From: Scleroderma bovista
Lineage: Eukaryota; Basidiomycota; Agaricomycetes; Boletales; Sclerodermataceae
Assembly (NCBI GenBank): GCA_037178675.1
Contig: JAYMGJ010000842.1
Location: forward strand, 1-17,277
Direction of reading: 5' to 3'
DNA length: 17,277 nt
Shown here: positions 1 to 10,784 of the stretch, in pieces
How positions within the stretch are numbered: position 1 is the first letter of the stretch
Layout: each line of letters begins with the position of its first letter
Notes under the pieces: model-generated
The model's database searches: none
The model's input: the letters and a program-made list of their open reading frames with translations, nothing else
What the model was told of the DNA's origin: nothing
Made by a program: the position numbers and the translations under genes

Positions 1-276
1 CGACTGAAAGTCACGTTCATGGGGATTTGGGTCCTCGATCTCGAGAAAGTCGAGAAAGGGATGTGTGGAGTGGGAATAATTCCTGCTGAAGGGTTGGAGA
101 CTAAACTGCCGGTGCATGAATATGACTGCATATCCCTGTTTGAGGAAGTATTCGGCGGACGATGCACCTCTAGTTCCTACAAGGGAGCGGTGAGCTTGCT
201 ATGGAGCGTGTGGATGGGGTAACATACCTGCACTAATGTTATCTAGAAATCGAACGCTGAACACGAGACAAGATAA
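1..276 (+). CDS. 3' end of an unrecognised gene (partial, two exons)
   Basis: An open frame enters from the left edge in frame 1 and runs through codon 63. I then read an intron at 190-246 (57 nt): the donor is GTGAGC, a CACTAAT branch-like site lies 16 nt before the end, and the acceptor is ATCTAG. The second exon (247-276) adds KSNAEHETR and a TAA stop at 274-276. The visible 72 residues include [20 protein letters not shown] and the segment [19 protein letters not shown], which read like a folded conserved C-terminus rather than random sequence. I do not recognise the family and assign no function. Without splicing, the first frame would read 11 more codons to a TAA at 220-222, so the exact C-terminus depends on the intron call. 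Confidence 0.5.
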
Positions 277-2155
277 ATGATGGGACCAACCAGGCAGTAC
301 AAGGCTCACACATTGAGTTCCAATGGGACAGTAGTGCCCCCACTCTACTTGGATAGTGAGATTATCACCGGTATTTATCTAGACCGCCTTACCGTCACAA
401 GGACGACTCTTTTGTTATTCTTATGCCTCGCAATGAAATCGCGGACGTCATTCATGAGCTTATCATCTTCGAGACAAGCTGGCTTCGGTTGTGTCGCAAA
501 ATATTGTTCGGCGGAGAAATTCTGGGTATCCTTTGGGGTTGGAGTGTCCGGCATCCTTGCAAGAGTCTATCAAGAACTGATCTGGCGTGCATCCCTATTA
601 CAATGTTCCCACAGTCTTGAGATGGTCGGGCTCCCTCAGTCACGATCGCAGGACCGTATCTACTAGCTGTCCTGTTACTCTGCCGAAGGTATACTTGTGC
701 AGGTTCGACACCGGAATCGGATACGCACCAGTACACCTGAAGTAAATCCTTCTGCTGTCTTCCCCTCTAGTACTACGCATTCCTTACTCAGCCGCCTTGC
801 AAGCCTCATCCCCACACCTAGAATGTCATGCAGTACGTCTATACCTCGTGCTTTCCCGATCCTATGTCAAGTCCCAGCTACCGTGCTCTCCAGATTTTTT
901 CCTGTCTTATTACTAGATCACAATCGTGGCGATTGGATCTACTAGTACCCCTCAGGTAAAGTATTTGGCGCCTAATTTCATCGCACCATTACTGCAGTTC
1001 ACTAGGCTTGTTCATTTAACTTGACTGGTCTTATTGTCTGTCGTGTTGGACTCGGCGTGTTTATCTGAAGCCGGGTTTGGTCCTGCAATTCCTCTCGACT
1101 TAGTAGTTCTGCTGCCATGCATATGAATACAACAGCCTTTTTTCACTGACGAACTTGGCTGGCTCCCGTTTGGGGTATGGATAGGCGTGATTTGGCTGTT
1201 GCAGGCGCATGCTTTGCTGGGTCTACTATATGGTATGAGTCGCCACCTGGGCACTGGCGCTGACAATGCCTACAGGGTATCTCCTCGTTCTTGTGATGAA
1301 CAACATGCATATCAGGTAATTTGATGTCTTCCCCATCGTCTCGGAAACGTATCAGTGTTATCCTTGCATGCCGTGAGTACAGCTATTTTGTGGACGGAAA
1401 TAGGGTGTTAAATGGTTCAGTTGTAGGTAACCTTGGCCCCGAAACTAAAGAATCCCCATGTTCATGGCTATCGGCAGGCGTGGTTCCTTGTTCCTTGTTG
1501 GGAGCCAACGTATACACCCCCGCAGTGATGACCTTCGATACTCGTGAGTCCACACGTGTCCTCGTGCACAGACATATGCGGATTTACTATCAGGTATACC
1601 CTGTAAGCATGGGCGATGGTGTGTGTCCTCATCCTTTACATCTGATACAAGCAGGACAACCGTCGAAGGGAAGAGCTCTATGGAAAACCCACTCTAATGC
1701 AACGGTCCATTGGCGCACTGGCAGGCAATGATTGTTCTATCCCTTCTCAATGTATACACCTCTCACCTCAGGCCTTGCATTGGGTAAACTCTCGGATGTC
1801 TGGAATGTCTACTATGTATTTTTTTTGCTACTATCTGCCTTTGTGGTCTCACCCGCTTAATTTCCAGCCTGCCCGCCGCACCATGCCTTAGCAAGTGATT
1901 TAGAGTCTTGATTATCTCGGTTATGTATAGGAATCAAAAGATCGACGTTGCTCGTATGCATCTGATCCATATATATCTTCTTGCCAGACCTAGATGTGAA
2001 CTTTAGGAAAGGTGAGACTACAATTTTGCATAGAACTTTCGTTTTCAAGTTTTGTGCTCCAAAGATACGGGTCAACTAAGGTGACCAAGATTGCTATCGA
2101 AAGCATCCAGCTACATGTGATGAGGAGTTCAACTGCAAACCTACCTTCATCTCCA
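277..2155. other. Convergent spacer without a supported gene
   Basis: This 1.9-kb stretch lies between the end of the + strand partial gene and the stop of the - strand formyltransferase gene. Several short frames are open on both strands, but none shows a family motif or a consistent exon chain. The most protein-like piece is a + strand frame around 360-620. A pair of loosely similar segments (about 640-667 and 920-947) both end in GGATCTACTAG or CGTATCTACTAG, which may mark old duplicated or decayed repeat sequence. It must contain the 3' UTRs of both flanking genes, but I cannot place polyadenylation sites. Confidence 0.5.
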
Positions 2156-3943
2156 CTAGCCCTTGCTTGGCCCTGAAGATCTGCCCCCCTGGGCGACAAT
2201 GCTGCCGAACCTGAATACTCGATCCTTGACGAGTCCCATCCCCTTCACTCCGTTCCACCAGTCCTTGGCTGTCAACATAGCACGATCTTGTGTCTGCAGT
2301 CTATCGATACTCAATACCTCCCCACCCATACAAGCCACCAGGAATGCATTGGCTTTTGGCAAATACAGCGCTGCACCTGGATGCATATCACTCATTTGGA
2401 ACGTGAGGTCTGACGAAACAGCATGTAGTCCCGCAATTGAGACTGAGCGTCCATCCGGAAGTGCACATGGGACCGTCAGAGCACGCTGATGTCCAATGGC
2501 TCGTTCGAGGCGGGCGATTGTGGTAGCTGTTTGCAAATAAAAGGAGACCGTAGAGTCCATGGCAGTAATCGCGGGGGCATAGGGTGTTTCCGTACTAAGT
2601 GGAGCTTGAGGCGTACATCGTGCCTTCAATGGGACTAGGTGAGCAACGAGAGTGCGGATAGCAACGAACCCAAGTCACCTTTCCGCTAAGCATGTCGCGA
2701 AAGACTTGCACCAAAAGCTTTCCTCCACTCTCAGCCAGATCGCTTTGGATGTCAGTGAAAGTCGCGTCAGCTGAGATAGCCTGAGGGTATCATTCAACTG
2801 TCAGAATACGGTCTTCTCTGAGGAATGGGGGAAGCTCAGGTAAGTGCGGGAGGGTATTGGCACATCTGAACCACCCGCATTACCCTGCCCATGCTTCCAA
2901 GTTCCTCACTCAAGTCATTGCACTAGTGGAATTGAACACCTTACCATCTTTTCTATGGCCCACGTGCCTCCCTGATCGACTAGTTTCCCCACCTTTTGTC
3001 TCACCTCACCCATCTGTATCACACAAACGCCTGTCTCAGATTCTCCTGCCATTAACGCACGCTGTATGGGCGCAGGGCCACGATACGCTGGAAGCAAACT
3101 TGGGTGAACATTGAGACATTGTGTTTCCGGGAATAAACGAAGGAACGAGGAGGGTAGAATGCGTCCGAACGAGGCCGTTACGAGAACATGTAATGAGTCC
3201 CCAAGTGCAGCATCGTGAGTTGAGATTGCATTCGAAGGCGAAAATGGCGGAGGGGGCTATCAGAGAATTGGTTTCTGTTACTACACACAAACTTGCATTG
3301 TTAGAGGAAAACTCATACAAGCCAACGCTTAAATGCTGCCTTTTCCTTCGGGATGGTATGCACAGGGACTCCGAGTGTCTCGCCGAGTGTCTTCAGCGGT
3401 GCTGCAGATTGGCAAAATTATGCGAGTTTCGATATTCAGGCCGCCATATTGTATATCCAACGACGCGGACTCACCGATGTCTAAACGTGATCCATTCCGG
3501 CCGCACCTTACATCGGGGTTGGTAGCTATGTGTAAGCCTTGCCAGACATCTGCTCGTACGTGGCCATATTAGCTCACCCGCAGGCTCTCCAGATTCTCAC
3601 TTCTGCTGTCCAGGCAGTACTCACCCTTTGCCTCGTGCAAATGTTTGAAGACCATGCACGAGAAAGCATCTCGTCCACAAAAGAGGATTGTGAATGGCTT
3701 TGGAACACACGTCCCCGAGCCGTGTTCCCATGAACTGGAACCACTGCATGTAGAGTTATCGCCATCAAGGTTTGCTTGCCTGGTGTTCTGCTGAACACAT
3801 GTGGTTTTCAAGTGTCGGGTCCAACGGCTGCCTGTTGAGCTTGCAGGTGCTTTAGTCGAATGCAGACGAGGCCGTGTAAAAGTTTCTGGAAAGAAGCGAG
3901 CGGAGGGGTATTGGCAACGCAGGTGAAAGGGAGAGCCAAGCAT
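2156..3943 (-). CDS. FMT1: Mitochondrial methionyl-tRNA formyltransferase
   Basis: This enzyme transfers a formyl group from 10-formyl-tetrahydrofolate to Met-tRNAi for mitochondrial translation initiation. The exons are 3943-3625, 3549-3475, 3401-3319, 3256-2945, 2780-2679 and 2623-2156. All junctions keep phase, giving 452 residues. The Rossmann start FTILFCGRD is at residues 84-92 and IATNPDVRCGRNGSRLDI comes from exon 2. The formyltransferase signature NVHPSLLPAYRGPAPIQRAL spans 208-227 and carries the catalytic Asn208 and His210 equivalents. The catalytic Asp is probably D253 in LVDQGG. The C-terminal tRNA-binding domain starts near TPQAPLSTETPYAPAIT and includes RAIGHQRAL. The first 82 residues are rich in R, S and T and include RPRLHST, consistent with a matrix presequence, but they are long for the family, so the start codon or a missed intron is uncertain. 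The last intron uses an AAG acceptor (2624-2678). The family assignment is very secure; exon 1 is less so. Confidence 0.93.
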
Positions 3944-4356
3944 ACCGCACGGCTACTTGAAGGCCGGGTGGACACTAACACTCGGCAAGTCACATTTGAG
4001 TTGTGAGTGGACTTGTAATACAGTACGAGATGCAGCTTTGTATAAAACCCGCGAATTCAAGCATAGCATATTCGAAGAGAAGAGAGGAAAGGACTAATGC
4101 ATGTGTCTGTACTATATATTTCCCCGAGAAGTGTTAGTACGTCGGTGCATCTTCATCGGAGAAAGCTGATCCCAACTACAACCAGTTATGCCGAAGGAGT
4201 TGAGACTCAGTCAGCTCAGGTATTCCGGTTTCAAAACTTCTCCTCTTTAACTTTGGACATGTGGACATACGAGCAACAACAAATTTGCCCTATGTAACAA
4301 AGCAGTTCATGAACCAAACTACAATAGATTCGCTACAAAATATGAAAGACATACAC
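3944..4356. other. Intergenic: FMT1 promoter side and 3' flank of the RRM gene
   Basis: This 413-nt gap separates two - strand genes and must hold the FMT1 promoter and the 3' UTR of the upstream RRM gene. No clear TATA box is visible in the - orientation near the FMT1 start. On the + strand there is a TATAAAA at 4041-4047, followed by a 66-codon frame with ATG at 4097-4099. That frame has no recognisable similarity and I do not call it a gene. Confidence 0.4.
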
Positions 4357-5451
4357 TCAAGCCATCTCAACATCCTGAGCTTGCGCAAGTTCTTCCGCCT
4401 TGGACTCTGCATTCGTCGTTTCCTCAACGTCTTCTCCCATGAAGACATCCAGTTCCCGATCCAACTCCTCTGCAGTCTTCGGCTTCGCTCGCGTGGAACG
4501 GCCACCCCGTGGTCCCCCTCTTAACGGTCGTGTCGGACGCCTTCGAATCGGACCCCTAGATGCAGTTGAATAAGGTTTGGCAATCACAGTACGGGGGGTG
4601 TGCTCACAGTTCCGTCCTTTCGGTTGCCTGCTCTCCGTTCCCCAGACGGTCAGCAAGAGACCGTCGCTCCAGTCTGTTAAGAAGTGGTAGACTTGCGGAT
4701 CGTGGTCTTTTAGGAGGCGCCGTATCAATGGCGATCTCCATTGGTTGCCCTGTAAAGTCGATGTTAACAACAAATTGAACAGATACATAAAGAGCGACGT
4801 AATCTGAGGAGTTGTACAGACCTTTAGCGAGTTTGCCTTCAAATTGTTTCTTCGCGCGAGATGCGTCCTCGGCATTTTCATACGAAATGATGGCAACACC
4901 CGCCGAACGCCCACTGCGGTCGTACTTTAAAAGGAAAAGGTGATGTCTCAAGTTTAGTTCATGCTCATTCCCACTATGAACCAAGAGCGAAAGCAGTCAT
5001 CGAAAACCCCGACATCCACGGTATATAGCACAATCGCCCACGCGAGCGGTGACCAGATGGAAGGAGGAGCGACGTGACAGTGTGCATTCGAATTCAGAAT
5101 CACCGTACCCTGATGTGTGGCTCGCGCACGAGCGTGCCTACTTGGCCAAAGATGGACTGGAAGCAACAGTCAACAGGGTCAACGGATTTCAACCTGCAGA
5201 GGGACCCGCACCACCAAATCTTTCGGTGTTATCTCATAATGGAGGTTGGATACGATGAGTTTTGTATTCGGAGCAGCAAGGCTTGGTGAGTCCGTTGCAT
5301 TTCTCTGCTTCGTTGAAGAAACAGGCTCATGCAGCCAAAATCCGTCAGAGCGACGTGGCCGCTAACGACAATTGAGACAATAGCATTTACTCCACCAATG
5401 TCAACATACCGAGTACGGTTTCTTGTTTCTGTCGGACGTGACTGGCGCCAT
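4357..5451 (-). CDS. YRA1: ALY/REF-family mRNA export adaptor (RRM plus FoP-type C-terminus)
   Basis: Proteins of this family bind nascent mRNA in the nucleus and recruit export factors through TREX. The exons are 5451-5410, 5361-5215, 5156-5109, 4924-4822, 4749-4608 and 4555-4357, with introns of 48, 58, 184, 72 and 52 nt, all GT-AG and phase-consistent, giving 226 residues. The RRM has RNP2 LIVSNL (49-54), followed by HYEITPKDL and SIFGQVGTLV. Its RNP1 region is YDRSGRSAGVAIISY (80-94), and the domain ends near GQPMEIAIDTA. A basic linker contains RRRPTRPLRGGPRGGRSTR, an RGG-like RNA-binding patch. The C-terminus has KTAEELDRELDVFMGED (187-203), the FoP/UAP56-binding type motif, before an acidic tail ending VEMA. 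The N-terminus is basic but lacks an obvious second UAP56-binding motif. The ATG sits in a pyrimidine-rich leader. The family is secure; orthology to yeast Yra1 or fission yeast Mlo3 specifically is inferred. Confidence 0.88.
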
Positions 5452-5537
5452 TGAGAACTTGAGCGAGGAAAGGAGACGACAAAGAACGAGTTTTGTTGAA
5501 AGACAGAAGAGAAAGAATATTCCTGTGGAATTATGAT

Positions 5538-5814
5538 AGCCCACGGAAAGGCAACCAGTACGGAGTTCTAAAATTGACTGAACTCAAAAATAATAATAAT
5601 GTTTATAAAATATTTAGATTTTTTTGCTCAATGGCTCTGTGATATCCAATGCCTTGCATATCTTAACAGTCTTCTTCATGTAGTTGATGAAGAAGCTTGA
5701 GTAGAGGATGAAGAGTATCAAGGTAAAATCATGCACAATGGGTCAATCCAAATTTAGACTCCCTTTAGAGCAACCCAGTTGCTTAATAATATTTCAGCCT
5801 ACGGAAAGGTACCC
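5538..5814. repeat. AT-rich block flanked by imperfect direct repeats
   Basis: The segment AGCCCACGGAAAGGCAACC at 5538-5556 recurs as AGCCTACGGAAAGGTACCC at 5796-5814, with 16 of 19 positions identical. The sequence between them is markedly AT-rich, with runs such as AAATAATAATAATG and TATTTAGATTTTTTTG. No terminal inverted repeats or coding capacity are seen. It could be the remnant of a small insertion or simply two copies of a promoter motif. Confidence 0.4.
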
Positions 5815-6279
5815 ATTTTCAAATATCTTTATTTTGTCTAGTATCTTCATCCTTGCTGGCCCATGACATCCTTCTACATGTCGTATAGGATATTCTCTCG
5901 TTTCCCTTCGTCTTTATCCATAACCCAAGGCTTTCCGCCGACGGACTTGTGCAAGGAACGCCGGCGATCAGTCCTTAAACCCCAAAGTACTTCTGAGGGG
6001 CAAGATCGATCCCATTGCGTCCCACCGATGAGCCAGTGGTACACACTCGGCGACACCGACTGACACCCCTGGACCTTTAGGACGCAAAGTCTCTTCGAGT
6101 CGATGGCCGTGTCAATGGGACTCCTAGGTTCGTCTTTGGCGTTCACGGTCTTTCCCTGGACTTGGAGTTCACGCAAGCCATGTTTGTTGGGATGAGAGCT
6201 TTTCGCTGAACACATCTGCGTCAGAAACCCGACTCTCTTTAAACCTCCTCCTAACAGATGCTGGAGGCTAAACTCTGTA

Positions 6280-6346
6280 AGTGCCAAGGTTAACTAGACA
6301 TGAATGCCTCTGGCAAAGACATTCATGTCTAGTTAGTCTCGGCACT
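6280..6346 (+). repeat. Long inverted repeat / RNA hairpin
   Basis: The arms TAACTAGACATGAATG (6291-6306) and CATTCATGTCTAGTTA (6320-6335) are perfect reverse complements around a 13-nt loop. The pairing extends outward: GTGCC (6281-6285) pairs with GGCAC (6341-6345). The intervening five positions add one A-U pair, one G-C pair, two G-U wobbles and one A-C mismatch when read as + strand RNA. The stem is therefore about 26 bp with a single true mismatch. The G-U pairs would be A-C mismatches on the - strand, so the + strand transcript folds better. No cloverleaf or T-run is present, so it is neither a tRNA nor a bacterial-type terminator. Confidence 0.75.
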
Positions 6347-6560
6347 AAAAAGCCATGGCCCTACTTTGAAGGGGAAGCCATCATGCAAATCATTGTCACC
6401 ATGACAGGAAAACGGCAGTATCGAAAATCCCCACTGCAACCAGTCGATACAAATGATCTGTGATGTTGAGACTGGATCGATTGAGGACTAATGTAATTAC
6501 ATCAACAAGCGGGAGAAAGCTGCCCAGTGCTCGACTACGAAAGAGTGTGCTGTAACTGAT

Positions 6561-6610
6561 AAACCGTCCATGAGTGCCAAAGCGTCCATCATCGACTACC
6601 AAACGTCCAT
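6561..6610 (+). repeat. Three copies of an AAA(S)CGTCCAT motif
   Basis: AAACCGTCCAT (6561-6571), AAAGCGTCCAT (6579-6589) and AAACGTCCAT (6601-6610) occur at 18- and 22-nt spacing, about 90-140 nt past the GFA1 stop. They may be clustered protein- or RNA-binding sites in the GFA1 3' UTR or a decayed tandem repeat. Confidence 0.45.
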
Positions 6611-6701
6611 GGGATAACATCGTACAAGAAAGGTGCGGAAGATTGTCCAAAATCTTTGATGTACAAGCAGAAAACTACTCGTAGTGATCCTGACGAAGCT
6701 C

Positions 6702-9128
<2,427 letters not shown>

Positions 9129-10784
9129 GATGTATCAACGAAGTATGTGGTCAGAAAGTAAAAGGCAGAACGGCGAGCTGCAAAGACTGCGACAAACGAT
9201 GTACGCGAGTGAGAGGCAACGACGCCGGTGGAGTGGTGATGGGGAGACAAGGGATTTGCACTTGACGCTAGGTTTGACAAGGCCTTTAAGTAGTTCCCAA
9301 ATCTGGGCTGAGGGTCAGCCACATAAGGACAAATAAATTATTAGGTCCCTCGTCGCGATGGGGCAAAGCACTGCGGCAGTCCATTAAGCAGCGCATCATT
9401 GCACAGTCTTACTACCAGCACAGGCAGCGCCACCCTCGTCGGTCTCGGATACCTGGGCCCACCGTTACCTCAGTAACCCTTGTGCAATATCGACAAATCT
9501 CCGAAGGAGCTAATAGGTGCCTAGGCCCACTTGACAAAACGAAGTTGACACTCGCCACAGGCTTGTTTATGTATTCGGTCTTCGCCACCTGATCAATCTG
9601 TTCTTTCTCAACACATCTTTGTTCGCCAGATATGATTGGGCACGGGCATAAAGATAAACTGTGCCGGTGACTTATTATTACTGGCGCCATATCTTGGGTG
9701 GCCAAACCAAGCCCCAGGCCGTAACCATGGCTGGCGTGTAGAAAACTCGAACTTGTGAATGGGCATAGACCCTTTCCCGGATCGTGACGTGGCTGCCTTG
9801 AGGTCGACCAACTACACCCATTGCCGAGATAACGCTGATAGGAGCGCGAGCCATGCGATGAATGTACGTATTCATCGATACGATCAGGAAAACTCCGGGT
9901 TATTCGAACCTTCTGGCCCGCAGGAAACCCGACTGCTTTTCAGGAGCCCCCGTGCTCCAGTATTCTCGTCTGGGGCGACTCACCAAAAGCATGTAAACCA
10001 TCATGATGCGCTGCCAGGTGTCCCAGGCACAACGTCGCGTGCCCCGAAGCATGATAATGGTTTTGTAAAATAAGGTGTGGACATGTTCAGTCAACGGTGC
10101 TCATGGCTATCTTTTCAAATTCTAATAATATACACTTGTATCGTGTGCACTGGCAATGTGGTTCATGCTCAACGTTCAACTGTAATGGAAGTCTAGGATC
10201 ATCGCAGCGTGTGGAATACGCCCACAGACAAAAAAGGCATTGGTTCTTGGGTAAAACAGTGGAACAGCTTCCCGCACGGGGCCGAAATTCTTACCGCGCC
10301 CTCCGAGGGTGGCGCAGTTACTGGTTGATCATCATCGCTACAGTACAGCCAACGGAACTGCTCTGCCAGAAAGAAAAAGAAAGAGAAAAAAAAGCTACAC
10401 AAACGGGTCTCGTGGATGGAAAATTGTAACTGAACTTGGTAATGTACATGCCCATGAAAGCACACCAACATACATACGACGACGACGACGACGTGACACC
10501 AAAAGAGGAGCGGAATGCGAAGAAATAAGAGTACGTCTGATAAACCAACCCTCGAGTCGACATTATACGTAAAGTTCAGCAATGAGATGCCCGAATAATC
10601 TGTAAGTAGAGATAGAGCGCTAATGTAGGGGGATGACGACGGCACGGAGATCGAAAGCGGATGGCCGGTCGTTCCCTTGGTGTATCCGTGGCGAGCCCAA
10701 TCCACGCCGACGGCACTAGATAATATGCGAAGAAATCGACCCGTTCTGAAGTGTTGGCAACGGAGTATACCCCCTTCCGCCGTG
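9129..10784. other. Intergenic 1.66 kb: GFA1 promoter and PDE2 3' flank
   Basis: The GFA1-proximal part (9129-9300) is its leader and core promoter, with a CTTAAAGG element near 9283-9290 about 155 nt before the ATG and pyrimidine-rich sequence after it. The PDE-proximal part includes a purine-rich tract (about 10374-10398) and a short (ACG)n microsatellite (10477-10492). A 201-codon - strand frame at 10199-10804 overlaps the PDE2 end in another frame, contains low-complexity F and V runs, and is most likely non-coding. I see no gene. Confidence 0.5.
10477..10492 (+). repeat. (ACG)n microsatellite
   Basis: About five ACG/GAC triplets in a row follow two CATA units, downstream of the PDE gene. 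This is a simple repeat with no further role visible. Confidence 0.7.

Larger units (their letters stand above)
5452..6701. other. Intergenic 1.25 kb between the RRM gene promoter and the GFA1 3' end
   Basis: No gene is supported here. The part next to 5451 is a pyrimidine-rich leader on the - strand (for example TTTCTCTTCTGTCTTTC), typical of fungal core promoters. About 5557-5860 is distinctly AT-rich and lies between two imperfect 19-nt direct repeats. A - strand frame at 5874-6287 (137 codons from a TTG, not an ATG) has no motif I recognise. Around 6280-6346 is a long inverted repeat, and at 6561-6610 a heptamer CGTCCAT occurs three times. Confidence 0.5.

Noticed and set aside
692..716. 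tRNA B-box-like GGTTCGACACC
   Set aside because: The implied T-stem has two mismatches in five pairs, and no matching acceptor strand, anticodon arm or A-box lies about 70 nt upstream.
5874..6287. 137-codon - strand frame between the RRM gene and GFA1
   Set aside because: It begins at a TTG, shows no motif, overlaps the hairpin region, and has no supporting splice sites.
9895..9925. - strand GGTTCGAATAACC resembling a T-loop
   Set aside because: The base after the loop is A instead of the required C, and flanking bases do not pair.
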